DNA of 64,000 nt from Kribbella amoyensis (GCF_007828865.1 NZ_VIVK01000001.1:3968001-4032000); one strand, 5' to 3'. Shown: positions 42,733 through 52,476, counted from the first letter of the stretch. Numbers and translations are program-made. Notes: generated by a model from the sequence alone, not told the origin.

Positions 42733-43748
42733 CGGGTGATGCTTCGAGAGGCAGCGGGCGACTGGCGGAGTCGTTGGTACGCCTGGTCCATCACGTTCTC
42801 CAAGGACGGTTCCTCGACGGCCAGGTCGGCCACGGTGAACCGCGACAGGATCCGGGCCGTCGTCGTCGGGACCACCTCCCGGTCCACGCGCAACAGCCAC
42901 TGGTTCCCGTCGCGCTGCAGCACATCGCCGTACGACGCCAGGTCCGCGTCGTCCTCGGTGACGGCGACCCGGATCAGCTTCGTCGGGGCGAAGACCGAGC
43001 TGAGTTCGTCGCGCCCGCCGTCGAAGGCGATGGCGCCGTTGTCGACGAGGATCAGCCGTGGACACAGCGATTCCACGTCGGCCATCGAGTGGCTCGTCAG
43101 CAACACCGTCGCCCCGGTCTGCGCGGAGTACTCGGCGACGAACGTCCGCACCGCCTTCGCCGCCGAGAGGTCCAGTCCGATCGTGGGTTCGTCGAGGAAC
43201 AGGATCTTCGGGCGGTAGATCAGCGCGAGCGCGAGACCGGCGCGCATTCGTTCGCCGAGGCTGAGGGCGCGGACCTGGCGGCGGAGCAGGACGTCGAGGT
43301 CGAGCAGTGCGCTCAGCTCGGCCAGGTTCTGCCGGAAGTCCGCCTCGGCGACGTCGTAGAGCACCTGCTGATAGCGAAAGGAGTCCATCACGGTCAGCTC
43401 CGGGGCGTCCCCGATCGGCTGGCTTCCGCGGATCAGGGCGATGGCGCGGAGGTACTGGGTGTGCCGTCGCCACGGGACGTCGCCGAGGACCCGAACGCGG
43501 CCGCTCGTCGGGTGCAGGATGCCGGCCAGGATCTTCAACGTGGTCGTCTTGCCGGCGCCGTTGCGGCCGAGGAACCCGACGACCTCCCCGGCCGCCACCT
43601 TGAACGAGATGTCCTGGACGGCGTGGACGTCGCGGTACTGCCGCCGGACCAGGGAACGGGCCGCGGCGACGAGTCCAGGGTTGCGGACCGGTACGCGGTA
43701 CGTCATGCACAGCTCGTCGACGGCGACAGTCGGGCCGGGCGAAGTCAT
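42729..43748 (-). CDS. ABC transporter ATP-binding protein
   Basis: A 339-residue ABC ATPase: Walker A GRNGAGKTTT, signature SLGERMRAG, Walker B ILFLDEPTIGLD and H-loop LTSHSM. The C-terminal ~80 residues form an extra domain typical of the DUF990-type exporters, in which ATPase proteins end with a regulatory portion. It heads the three-gene operon 43748-41180, whose genes overlap by 4 nt each. The divergent MerR-type gene probably regulates it. Confidence 0.92.
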   Translation of the reverse strand: MTSPGPTVAVDELCMTYRVPVRNPGLVAAARSLVRRQYRDVHAVQDISFKVAAGEVVGFLGRNGAGKTTTLKILAGILHPTSGRVRVLGDVPWRRHTQYLRAIALIRGSQPIGDAPELTVMDSFRYQQVLYDVAEADFRQNLAELSALLDLDVLLRRQVRALSLGERMRAGLALALIYRPKILFLDEPTIGLDLSAAKAVRTFVAEYSAQTGATVLLTSHSMADVESLCPRLILVDNGAIAFDGGRDELSSVFAPTKLIRVAVTEDDADLASYGDVLQRDGNQWLLRVDREVVPTTTARILSRFTVADLAVEEPSLENVMDQAYQRLRQSPAASRSITR

Positions 43749-43750
43749 GC

Positions 43751-43781
43751 TTAAAGTTTCTCATTGAAGTACCGCTAGACT
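43751..43781 (+). promoter_or_regulatory. candidate MerR-type promoter with 19-bp spacer
   Basis: TTAAAG (43751-43756), 19 nt, then TAGACT (43776-43781). A 19-bp spacer is a hallmark of promoters that MerR-family activators twist into shape. It drives the regulator gene; the divergent ABC operon starts only 3 nt to the left of this box. No clean dyad was found in the spacer. Confidence 0.45.
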
Positions 43782-43808
43782 GTTTGCCGCGAGAGGGAGG
43801 AAATTCGA

Positions 43809-44585
43809 GTGCGCAAACCCTCAAGTGGCGCCTCAAGGGCGATCCGGGGCAGTGTGCTCGCTCACGAGGCCGGCATCTCGGTCCAGCAGGTCCGCAACTA
43901 CGAGCAGGCCGGGCTCCTGCCGCGGGCCACTCGCACAGCCGCCGGGTACCGGGAGTTCGACGAGTCGCACCGGCGGGCGTTGATCGCTGCCCGCGCATTG
44001 GTCAGGGCGTACGGCTGGGACGGCGCCGTCACGATCTTGGCGGCCGTGCACCGTGATGACCGGCAGACTGCCGTGGCGCAGGTCGACCGCGCGCACGCTC
44101 AGCTGGACCGCGAACGCGAGCGAATCCAACGTGCCCTGCAGGCCTTCGAGGTGGTGGTGACCCATCCGCTGGACACCGATCCACGGATGTCGGCGGCCCT
44201 CGATCAGATGGCGCGGCAGGGAACCCACCTACGGATCGGCCAGCTCGCAGCCCTGCTGGGCGTACGAACGTCCACCTTGCGCTTCTGGGAGCAGGCCGGC
44301 CTGATCCGCCCGGGCCGCGAGCGCGCCACCGGGTACCGGGTGTTCGACATCGGCGCCGCGAGGGATGCTCATCTGGTCCGGCTCCTGCGCGAAGGCAATT
44401 TCCCGACCACGATCATCCGTGCCGCGCTGGACGAGATGCACTCCTCACCCGACGGCCGCCCGGACCGGGTCGGGGCCGAACTCAGCCGCCGCAACGCCCA
44501 GTTGCACGAGCGGAGCTGGGCCCGGTTACGCGCCGACGCGGCCCTGGTCGCGTACCTGGACTGGCGGGACGGCCAGAACACCTGA
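43809..44585 (+). CDS. TioE-type regulator with two MerR helix-turn-helix domains
   Basis: A 258-residue protein with two MerR DNA-binding units: SVLAHEAGISVQQVRNYEQAGLLPRATRTAAGYREF at about 15-50 and LRIGQLAALLGVRTSTLRFWEQAGLIRPGRERATGYRVF at about 135-170, joined by a helix (QVDRAHAQLDRERERIQ). Two such units in one chain are known from the TioE family. It probably binds as a pseudo-dimer and controls the divergent ABC exporter operon. Start is GTG at 43809 after GAGGGAGG. Confidence 0.85.
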   Translation: MRKPSSGASRAIRGSVLAHEAGISVQQVRNYEQAGLLPRATRTAAGYREFDESHRRALIAARALVRAYGWDGAVTILAAVHRDDRQTAVAQVDRAHAQLDRERERIQRALQAFEVVVTHPLDTDPRMSAALDQMARQGTHLRIGQLAALLGVRTSTLRFWEQAGLIRPGRERATGYRVFDIGAARDAHLVRLLREGNFPTTIIRAALDEMHSSPDGRPDRVGAELSRRNAQLHERSWARLRADAALVAYLDWRDGQNT

Positions 44586-44630
44586 GCGGCCGTGACCGCT
44601 GCCGGTTGGGAGTCGGCGGGGGCGACCGCA

Positions 44631-44636
44631 TAGGCT
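44631..44636 (+). promoter_or_regulatory. -10 box TAGGCT before ettA
   Basis: TAGGCT ends 7 nt before the ATG, consistent with leaderless transcription. The likely -35 (TTGGGA) is 19 nt upstream and weak. Confidence 0.45.
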
Positions 44637-44643
44637 CTGGAAC

Positions 44644-46326
<1,683 letters not shown>

Positions 46327-46344
46327 AGTCCTGTCGCTCACTGA

Positions 46345-46377
46345 GACCCACCCGGCGATCCCGCCGGGTGGGTCTTT
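46345..46377 (+). terminator. rho-independent terminator after ettA
   Basis: GACCCACCCGGCG and CGCCGGGTGGGTC form a perfect 13-bp stem with a 4-nt loop, followed by TTT. It begins 19 nt after the ettA stop. Confidence 0.85.
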
Positions 46378-46428
46378 CACTTTCCAGGAGCGGTACTGCG
46401 GGCCGGCGGTTCGAGCGAGGCCGGCGCG

Positions 46429-46561
46429 GGCTGGGTACGCGAACAAGTTCGCGGGAGTGGGTGGGGCGGCTGGTGTTTGTGCGGGCGGTGCCGGGGGTTG
46501 GCGGTTGGGGTGAGGTCGGCGGGGGCTGGGTACGCGAACAAGTTCGCGGGAGTGGTTAGGC
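46429..46561. repeat. two direct copies of an intergenic hairpin repeat
   Basis: The segments around 46431-46462 and 46526-46557 are near-identical, 95 bp apart: GGGTACGCGAACAAGTTCGC then GGGAGTGG. Each contains the palindrome CGCGAACAAGTTCGCG (7-bp arms, AA loop; 46438-46453 and 46533-46548). The same architecture with a different stem sequence occurs at 61590, 61659 and (inverted) 61777. Confidence 0.8.
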
Positions 46562-46592
46562 AGGTGGGTCCGTGCCCGAAGTTTGCGGCTGA

Positions 46593-46756
46593 GCGCCCCC
46601 AGTCCGCGCCCCCAGTCCGCGCCCCCAGTCCGCGCACCTGAGTCCGCGCCCCCAGTCCGCGCCCCCAGTCCGCGCACCTGAGTCCGCGCCCCCAGTCCGC
46701 GCTCCTGGGTCCGCGCACCGCAGTCCGCACCCCAGTCCGCGCTCCTGGGTTCCCCG
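46593..46756. repeat. 13/14-bp tandem array with 40-bp higher-order period
   Basis: About twelve units of AGTCCGCGCCCCC or its variants. 46601-46640 and 46641-46680 are an exact 40-bp duplication, and the variant CCCCAGTCCGCGCTCCTGGG at about 46690 recurs 40 bp later. The following stretch to about 46860 is a looser repeat of CCCCGCCTCTAAGCC-like words. No gene is supported in 46378-46978; long frames here have no domain features. Confidence 0.8.
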
Positions 46757-46978
46757 TTTAGCCCCGCCTTGAAGCCCCCGCCTCTAAGCCCCTGCGTTCA
46801 AGCCACCGGCCGCCTCTAAGTCACCGCCTCAAGCCGCCGCCTTTGAGGTGCCGCCGTTGGACTGCGCCTTCAGCGCGCGCTTGGGCAGGTGTTGCGACGT
46901 CGGGTTGGGCCGGGCTTTGGGCTTGTGTCAGGTCCGCGCCTGGGGCTGCTTACTGCTGCGGGTGCCTGTGGCCTGGTT

Positions 46979-47428
46979 CTAGAGGGTGTTGAGGGGTTGG
47001 GAGTTGGTGAGGGCGTCCTGCAGGAAGGTCTTGATGGTTCGGAGTTCTGGTTCGGATCTGGTGGCGAGGACTTCCTGGATGCGGCGGCCCTGTTCTGCGT
47101 AGAGGGGGGTCAGCTTCTGCTGGATCGCCTCGGTCGACGGGGTGACGAGGACCTTGCGGCGGTCGGTCGGGTCGGGGCGGCGGGTGACCAGGCCCAACGA
47201 CTCCAGCCGGTCGATGACGCCGGTGACCGTGCCCGAGGTCAGGCCGGTGTGTTCGGCGAGCTGGCGTGGGGTGAGGGGGCCGTGGGTCTGCAGCAGCGTC
47301 ATGAACTGGGAGTCGCTCGCGCCCAGGCCGAGCTTGGCCGAGACGGCGTGGTTGAACAGGACCACGGACGCGATGAAGCGGACCAGCTGGTCCTGCAGCT
47401 CGGCGGTGATCTCTTCGCGGGTGCTCAT
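46979..47428 (-). CDS. MarR-family transcriptional regulator
   Basis: A 149-residue winged-helix protein: FMTLLQTHGPLTPRQLAEHTGLTSGTVTGVIDRLESLGLVTRRPDPTDRRKVLVTPS is the MarR recognition helix and wing (residues about 45-105), with the family motif DPTDRRKV. The N- and C-terminal helices form the dimer interface. ATG at 47428 follows GAGGAGAGG. It is divergent from the FAD monooxygenase and probably represses it and itself, releasing DNA when a phenolic-type ligand binds. Confidence 0.9.
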   Translation of the reverse strand: MSTREEITAELQDQLVRFIASVVLFNHAVSAKLGLGASDSQFMTLLQTHGPLTPRQLAEHTGLTSGTVTGVIDRLESLGLVTRRPDPTDRRKVLVTPSTEAIQQKLTPLYAEQGRRIQEVLATRSEPELRTIKTFLQDALTNSQPLNTL

Positions 47429-47476
47429 GACAGACCTCTCCTCGGCACGACCGGTCTTGCATTTCTCTCGGATCTC

Positions 47477-47504
47477 CAAGATACTCGGATTGGCGAGATA
47501 CTTG
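47477..47504. promoter_or_regulatory. candidate MarR operator
   Basis: CAAGATACTCG and CGAGATACTTG form an imperfect inverted repeat (8 of 11 positions pair) around 6 nt. It lies 49 nt from the MarR start and 41 nt from the monooxygenase start, the expected place for an operator shared by both. Confidence 0.5.
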
Positions 47505-47544
47505 TTCGACCAAGAGATGTCTGATGGTAGAGGAGGAGACGGCG

Positions 47545-48912
47545 ATGAAGGTGCTGGTGATCGGCGGTGGGACCGGTGGGCTCGCGTTGGCGCACGGTCT
47601 GCGCCGGGCCGGGATCGAGGTCGCCGTGTTCGAGCGGGACAAGCTGCGCACCGATGGCCTGCACGGGTACCGCGTCGGCATCGACCCGGACGGCAGCCGG
47701 GCCCTGCACGCGTTGCTCCCGCCGGACCTGTACGACACCTTCGTCGCGACCCGGGCGCGCGACCCCAAGTACTTCACCATGCTGACCGAGGACCTCAAGG
47801 AGGTGCTCTCGCTCGACCTCCCGCCGATGCCCGACCCGGTGGAGAGCGAGAAGTCGATCAGCCGGATGACGTTGCGCCAGGTGCTGCTGACCGGTCTGGA
47901 CGACGTGGTCGAGTTCGGCAAGGAGTTCGTCCGGTACGAGCAGGACGGCGACCACGTCACCGCGTACTTCGCGGACGGGTCCAGCACGTCCGGGGATCTG
48001 CTCGTCGCCGCGGACGGTTCGGGCTCGCGCGTACGCCGTCAGTACCTGCCGCAGGCGCGGACCGAGGAGACGGGGATCGTCGCGATCGCCGGCAAGTTGC
48101 CGCTCACCGAGGAGAGTGCCGCGCTGGTCCCGCCCAAGGTGTTCGAGGGGATCTCGATGGTGAACGCGCCGCGCGGACTGGCCTGCATCCTGCACGTGAT
48201 GGAGTTCCAGTGGGACCGCGACGGCATCGTGCGCGACGGTATCGGCGGCAGTACCGAGGAGCTGATCCGGAACTGGCCCGGTCTGCAGTTCGACAACACC
48301 CGCGACTACATCAACTGGGGTCTGTCCGCGGCGAAGGACAAGCTGCCCGCCGACGTCATGGAGCTTCGCGGCCGTGAGCTCGTCGACCTCGCGCTCGACC
48401 TCACCCCGGGCTGGCATCCGAACCTGCGCAGGCTGTTCGAGCTCACCGATCCCGGTACGTGCTTCCCGGTGAACATCTGGACGTCGGTCCCGCTCGAGCC
48501 CTGGCCGACGACGAACGTCACGCTGCTCGGCGACGCGATCCACACGATGACGCCCGGCCGGGGAGTGGGCGCCAACACCGCACTCCGGGACGCGCTGCAG
48601 CTCTGCCGCACGCTCGTCGACGTCCGCGACGGCCGGGCCGAGCTGCTGGCCGCGGTGCGCGAGTACGAGGCCGCGATGATCGAGTACGGCTTCGACGCGG
48701 TGCTGAAGAGCCGCGCGCAGATGAGCGCCGACGACCCGATGCACAAGCCCGTCATCGGTCGGGCGGCCCTCGCCGGCTTCCGCACGGCGATGCGGACCGT
48801 CAACCACATGCCGCCGCTCAAGCGCCGGATGCGCGACTCGATGCTCACGTACCGCGGGGCCGACCGCGACCACGACGCCTTCGAGATCACCCCCACGAAC
48901 GCCGACCGCTAG
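47545..48912 (+). CDS. FAD-dependent monooxygenase (PHBH/salicylate-hydroxylase-like)
   Basis: A 455-residue flavoprotein: the N-terminal Rossmann motif VLVIGGGTGGLALAHGLRRAGIEVAVFERD, the substrate-region LLVAADGSGSRVRRQYLP, and the second FAD motif LLGDAIHTMTPGRGVGANTALRDAL. It should hydroxylate an aromatic or polyketide-like substrate with NAD(P)H. ATG at 47545 is preferred over 47524 because AGGAGGAG precedes it and MKVLVIGGG is the typical start. The divergent MarR gene supports a role in detoxification. Confidence 0.9.
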   Translation: MKVLVIGGGTGGLALAHGLRRAGIEVAVFERDKLRTDGLHGYRVGIDPDGSRALHALLPPDLYDTFVATRARDPKYFTMLTEDLKEVLSLDLPPMPDPVESEKSISRMTLRQVLLTGLDDVVEFGKEFVRYEQDGDHVTAYFADGSSTSGDLLVAADGSGSRVRRQYLPQARTEETGIVAIAGKLPLTEESAALVPPKVFEGISMVNAPRGLACILHVMEFQWDRDGIVRDGIGGSTEELIRNWPGLQFDNTRDYINWGLSAAKDKLPADVMELRGRELVDLALDLTPGWHPNLRRLFELTDPGTCFPVNIWTSVPLEPWPTTNVTLLGDAIHTMTPGRGVGANTALRDALQLCRTLVDVRDGRAELLAAVREYEAAMIEYGFDAVLKSRAQMSADDPMHKPVIGRAALAGFRTAMRTVNHMPPLKRRMRDSMLTYRGADRDHDAFEITPTNADR

Positions 48913-48966
48913 CTGTGATGTCCGCCGAGCCGCCGGCCCCGAGCAGACGGTCGGACGGCCGATCGG

Positions 48967-49860
48967 TCAGCCGTGGGTTCGGTGGTCCGCGAGGACCTCC
49001 GCGATCACCTGCTCGTTGACCTCGGTGTCGTTGCCGGCGGCAAGGACGATGAGCGCTTTCCAGAGCGCCCACCCGCGAGCACGCGCCCAGGTCCCGGCGT
49101 CCTGGCCGACCGTGTCCCGGAAGACCGCGCGGGACTCGCCATCGAAGAACGTGTACGCGATGACCAGGTCGCACGCGGGATCGCCGACACCGGACGTGCC
49201 GAAGTCGATGACCGCCGACAGTCGGCCGTCCTGGACCAGCAGGTTGCCGCTCGCGATGTCGCCGTGGAACCACGTCGGCGGTCCGTCCCACGAACTCGCC
49301 AGCGCCGCCTCCCAGACCTCGCGCGCCCCGTCCGTGTCGAGCCGGCCCTTCAACGCGGCAAGGGCAGCGACCGTCTCGTCGTGGTAGAAGCTCGGCGGGG
49401 CGCCTCGGTGGAAGCTGTGTGCGCCGGCGATCGGTCCGCCGGTCGCGTCGCAGCTCTGCAACGCAAGGATGAACTCGGCTACCGACCGGGCGAACTCGGG
49501 CAGGTCGGTCACGCGTTCGTGAGACGCGGTGTCCCCGTCGATCCACCGGCGGATCGCCCAGGGATGCGGGTACCCCTCACCCGGCTCGCCCGTCGCGACC
49601 GCCTCCGGGATCGGCACGGGCAAGGACGGCGCCAGGAACGGGAGCCACCGGTGCTCCTTGTCGACGGCGGCGACGTAGGCCGGGTGCGTCGGGAGTCGCG
49701 CGGTGAGTTCGTCACCCAAGCGGTAGGTCCGGTTGTCCCAGCCTTCGACGGGAACAGGCGCCACCGGCAAGCCGGCCCACTGCGGGAACTGCTGAGCGAT
49801 CAGTCGCCGGACCAGGTCCGCGTCGATCCCGGCGCGGCCGTCCTTGGGGGAGTTCGTCAC
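48967..49860 (-). CDS. aminoglycoside-phosphotransferase-fold kinase
   Basis: A 297-residue APH/ChoK-fold protein. The Brenner motif is HGDIASGNLLV, with the catalytic Asp and the Mg-binding Asn, and the DFG-like motif is VIDFGTSGVGDPACDL. PVPVEGWDNRTYRLGDELTARLP is the nucleotide-binding N-lobe. Genomic members of this family often have non-antibiotic substrates, so resistance is not implied. It lies downstream of, and on the same strand as, the SGNH hydrolase gene with a 42-nt gap. Confidence 0.88.
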   Translation of the reverse strand: MTNSPKDGRAGIDADLVRRLIAQQFPQWAGLPVAPVPVEGWDNRTYRLGDELTARLPTHPAYVAAVDKEHRWLPFLAPSLPVPIPEAVATGEPGEGYPHPWAIRRWIDGDTASHERVTDLPEFARSVAEFILALQSCDATGGPIAGAHSFHRGAPPSFYHDETVAALAALKGRLDTDGAREVWEAALASSWDGPPTWFHGDIASGNLLVQDGRLSAVIDFGTSGVGDPACDLVIAYTFFDGESRAVFRDTVGQDAGTWARARGWALWKALIVLAAGNDTEVNEQVIAEVLADHRTHG

Positions 49861-49902
49861 AGCACGCCATTCTGCGGCCTCGGCGAGTCCGGCTCCACCC
49901 GA

Positions 49903-50583
49903 TTACGCCCGCCCGGCGAACGCCTCCAGCCAGGCATCCGCGAGTACCCGCTGCCCGGCGTACGTGGGGTGGATGCCGTCCCAGATCCAGTACTCCGCGG
50001 GGGCCCGGGAAACCGCGACGTTCATCGCCCGCTGGTACGGAACGAAGACCGCCCCGTACTCCGAGGCCAGCTCCCGCGCGATTGCGGCGTGACCGGTGAC
50101 GAGGTCGGCCCACTTCGCGCGGTCCGCGAGTACCGGGCTGGTCGGGAGGTAGAACGGCTCGCCCAGCACCAGCAGTACGTCGGGCAACTCGGCCCGGGTC
50201 CGCTCCAGCAGGGCCTCGTACGTCGTCCGGAAGCGGTGACCGTCGACGTCGTCGGACGCGCCGTTCATGATCTGGTTCACGTCGTTGATGCCGACGAGGA
50301 TGCTCAGCACGTCGGGACGCAGGTCCACCGCGTCGGCCGGCCAGCGCGCGGCCAGGTCGGCGACCGAGTCACCGCTGACGCCGCGGTTCACGAAGCGCCA
50401 GCGCATCGCCGGGTACCGGGCGGCCGCGTCGGCCGCGATCAGGAACGGGTACGAGTGGCCGAGGACGTGGTTCGGGTCCTCGGTGGGGCCGCGGCCGCCG
50501 TGTGTGATCGAGTCGCCCTGGAACAGCACGAGCCGGCCGGCCGGGAGATCGAGCTCCGGGGCCGGCCGGTTGTCGGCGGTCAG
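49903..50583 (-). CDS. SGNH/GDSL hydrolase
   Basis: A 226-residue SGNH hydrolase: block I GDSITHGG, block II glycine in NRGVSGDSVAD, block III VGINDVN, and block V DGIHPTYAG with the catalytic Asp-His. It should hydrolyse an ester, possibly a sugar O-acetyl group. No ATG, GTG or TTG lies at a suitable place; the only reasonable start is CTG at 50583, overlapping the MarR stop as CTGA. The next GTG would remove the first strand. Translation is probably coupled to the MarR gene. Confidence 0.78.
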   Translation of the reverse strand: MTADNRPAPELDLPAGRLVLFQGDSITHGGRGPTEDPNHVLGHSYPFLIAADAAARYPAMRWRFVNRGVSGDSVADLAARWPADAVDLRPDVLSILVGINDVNQIMNGASDDVDGHRFRTTYEALLERTRAELPDVLLVLGEPFYLPTSPVLADRAKWADLVTGHAAIARELASEYGAVFVPYQRAMNVAVSRAPAEYWIWDGIHPTYAGQRVLADAWLEAFAGRA

Positions 50584-51038
50584 CGCTGCCCGATGTGTTC
50601 GGAGACGGCGTCGAAGACGCGTCCGACGGCGGCGAAGTCCTCGGAGCTGGCCAGGTCGAGCAGGTTCTCCCGGACGCCTTCGACATGGAACGGCGCCGCC
50701 TGCTCCAGCAGGGCGAAGCCGGCCTCGGTCAGCTCGGCCCAGACCCCGCGCTTGTCGCTGGTGCAGGAGGTCCGGCGGACCAGGTCGGCCGACTCCAGCC
50801 GGCCCACCGTGTGGGTCAGCCGGGACCGGCTCTGGTGCAGCCGGTCGGCCAGGTCGGCCATCCGCAACCGGCGGTCGGGCGCCTCGGACAGCCGGACCAG
50901 GATCTCGTAGTCGTTCAGCCCCAGGCCGAACTGGCGCAGGTCGTCGTCCAGCTTCGCCATCAGGCGCGCAGTGCCCAGCAGGTACGCGCGCCACGCCACC
51001 TGCTGCTCGGCGTCGAGCCACCGGGTCCCAGTCGTCAT
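50580..51038 (-). CDS. MarR-family transcriptional regulator
   Basis: A 152-residue MarR protein: LNDYEILVRLSEAPDRRLRMADLADRLHQSRSRLTHTVGRLESADLVRRTSCTSDKRGVWAELTEAG contains the recognition helix and wing with the DKRGV motif. MarR genes divergent from YceI genes are common, and here the divergent partner at 51169 is YceI. It may repress both YceI and its own operon. ATG at 51038 is used; GTG at 51044 is possible. Confidence 0.9.
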   Translation of the reverse strand: MTTGTRWLDAEQQVAWRAYLLGTARLMAKLDDDLRQFGLGLNDYEILVRLSEAPDRRLRMADLADRLHQSRSRLTHTVGRLESADLVRRTSCTSDKRGVWAELTEAGFALLEQAAPFHVEGVRENLLDLASSEDFAAVGRVFDAVSEHIGQR

Positions 51039-51068
51039 CGTCACCCGATCAGTGTACCGGGAATGTAG

Positions 51069-51097
51069 TTGACTTTTAAACCGTTCATCTCTATCGT
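51069..51097 (+). promoter_or_regulatory. sigma-70-type promoter of the YceI gene
   Basis: TTGACT (51069-51074), 17-nt spacer, TATCGT (51092-51097). The -35 hexamer is close to consensus and the spacing is ideal. It lies 72 nt before the YceI start, in the region where the divergent MarR regulator should bind. Confidence 0.6.
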
Positions 51098-51168
51098 CAA
51101 GGTCATTGATTGAAGGTTGAACTTCTTTCGACGGCTGCCCCCCGACCTCCCGAAGGGAACCACCAGAA

Positions 51169-51726
51169 ATGAGCACCACCGCCATCACCTCCGTCCCCGG
51201 CCTCGTCAGCGGGACGTACGTCCTGGACACCGCGCACAGCGAGATCGGCTTCACCGTCCGGCACCTGATGACCAAGGTGCGCGGCACCTTCCAGGAGTTC
51301 GCCGGCGAGATCGTCGTGAAGGACTCGCTCGAGGAGTCCACCACCGCCGTCACCATCGAGCTGGCCTCCGTGCACACCCGGAGCGAGCAGCGCGACGCCC
51401 ACCTGCGCTCCAGCGACATCTTCGACGCCGAGAAGAGCCCGAAGATGACCTTCGCCAGCACCGAGCTGCGCCCGAACGGCGACGACTACGTCCTGGTCGG
51501 CGAGCTGACCATCAAGGACGTCACCAAGCCGGTCGAGCTGGACGTCGAGTTCCTCGGCGTGGACCAGAACGCCTACGGCCAGACCATCATCGGCTTCGAG
51601 GCGAGCACCCAGATCAACCGCAAGGACTGGGGCGTCGACTTCAACATCCCGCTCGAGGGCGGCAAGCTCCTGATCGGCGACAAGGTGGACATCCACCTCG
51701 ACATCCAGGCCGCGCTGCAGGTCTGA
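51169..51726 (+). CDS. YceI family protein
   Basis: A 185-residue lipocalin-like beta-barrel: YVLDTAHSEIGFTVRHLMTKVRGTF at the start, then LRSSDIFDAEKSPKMTFAST, TIKDVTKPVELDVEF, GFEASTQINRKDWGVDFN. YceI proteins bind isoprenoid-type lipids and are linked to acid or oxidative stress. It lacks a signal peptide, so it is cytoplasmic. Divergent MarR gene and a terminator downstream make it monocistronic. Confidence 0.92.
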   Translation: MSTTAITSVPGLVSGTYVLDTAHSEIGFTVRHLMTKVRGTFQEFAGEIVVKDSLEESTTAVTIELASVHTRSEQRDAHLRSSDIFDAEKSPKMTFASTELRPNGDDYVLVGELTIKDVTKPVELDVEFLGVDQNAYGQTIIGFEASTQINRKDWGVDFNIPLEGGKLLIGDKVDIHLDIQAALQV

Positions 51727-51750
51727 CCTCCGGCCGCTCCCGTCCGAGCT

Positions 51751-51797
51751 GCCGAGAAGGCTCCCGCACCGAGTAACGGTGCCGGGGGCCTTCGGCT
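51751..51797 (+). terminator. terminator between YceI and TetR genes
   Basis: GAAGGC..CCCGCACCG pairs with CGGTGC.GGG..GCCTTC with one bulge and a 5-nt loop, about 25 nt after the YceI stop. It separates convergent genes and may serve both. Confidence 0.7.
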
Positions 51798-51806
51798 TGT
51801 CCGGGG

Positions 51807-52406
51807 TCAGGTCTGGACCATCCGGTGGGCCAGGTCGGCGTAGAGCGCGCCGAGGGCCACGGGATCGCCGCGGTGCGGGGTGTACCAGCGGGCCACGTCG
51901 ATCGCGAGCGAGAGCACCGCGAGCGTCGTCCCGGGGGGATCGTCGACCGCGAACGAAGCGTCCGCGACGCCGTCGGCCAGCACCTGCTCGACCTCGGCCG
52001 AGATGGCGCGCCGGATCACGGCGACCTCGGCCAGGTGCTCCGGGGTCAGTGCGGCCAGCTCGTACTGCACGACCCGCGCGATCGTGTGGTGCTCGGCGTG
52101 CCAGGCCGTGAACGCCGCGACCATTCCACGGAGCCGCTCCTCTGGTGATCCGTCGGTGCCGGCGGCCCGCAGGACGTCGAGGGCGGCGCGGTGGCCGTAC
52201 AGGCTGATCTCGAAGAGCAGGCGTTCCTTCGACGGGTAGTGCACGTAGAGCGCGGCAGGGGACATGCCGGCCCGGGACGCGATGTCGCGGGTCGTGGTCG
52301 CCTGGAAGCCGCGCTCGGCGAACGCGTCGATCGCGCCGGTGAGCAAGCGACGGGCGGCGGCCGGCTGGACGTGTTCCCAGACGAGGGGGCTGGTGACTGC
52401 GGACAC
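51807..52406 (-). CDS. TetR-family regulator of the acyl-CoA operon
   Basis: A 199-residue TetR protein: AARRLLTGAIDAFAERGFQATTTRDIASRAGMSPAALYVHYPSKERLLFEI is the N-terminal DNA-binding domain, followed by a helical ligand domain (ARVVQYELAALTPEHLAEVAVIRRAI). The start is GTG at 52406. It is divergent from an acyl-CoA dehydrogenase operon with an operator-like palindrome between them; by analogy with KstR- or FadR-like members the inducer is probably an acyl-CoA. Confidence 0.9.
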   Translation of the reverse strand: MSAVTSPLVWEHVQPAAARRLLTGAIDAFAERGFQATTTRDIASRAGMSPAALYVHYPSKERLLFEISLYGHRAALDVLRAAGTDGSPEERLRGMVAAFTAWHAEHHTIARVVQYELAALTPEHLAEVAVIRRAISAEVEQVLADGVADASFAVDDPPGTTLAVLSLAIDVARWYTPHRGDPVALGALYADLAHRMVQT

Positions 52407-52434
52407 GTTGACACTCTGCCCTGGATTGGCGAAG

Positions 52435-52450
52435 CTAAGCAAGCGCTTAG
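52435..52450. promoter_or_regulatory. TetR operator candidate
   Basis: CTAAGCAAGCGCTTAG has 6-bp inverted arms and the AAGC-GCTT core common to TetR regulators of acyl-CoA metabolism. It is 29 nt from the regulator start and 27 nt from the dehydrogenase start. Confidence 0.65.
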
Positions 52451-52476
52451 TGATCGCTGCTCGGGGAGGCCAGCCC

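Noticed and set aside
46377..46730. Minus-strand frames in the repeat region (such as a 117-codon one)
   Set aside because: They are translations of the repeats (RGLGARTGGAD-like words) and have no ribosome-binding site or domain.
46593..46756. CRISPR array
   Set aside because: Units are 13-14 bp and directly adjacent, without unique spacers of 30-40 bp, and no cas genes are near.
48967..49860. Aminoglycoside resistance
   Set aside because: The fold is APH-like, but chromosomal members commonly phosphorylate other substrates; sequence alone does not support a resistance call.
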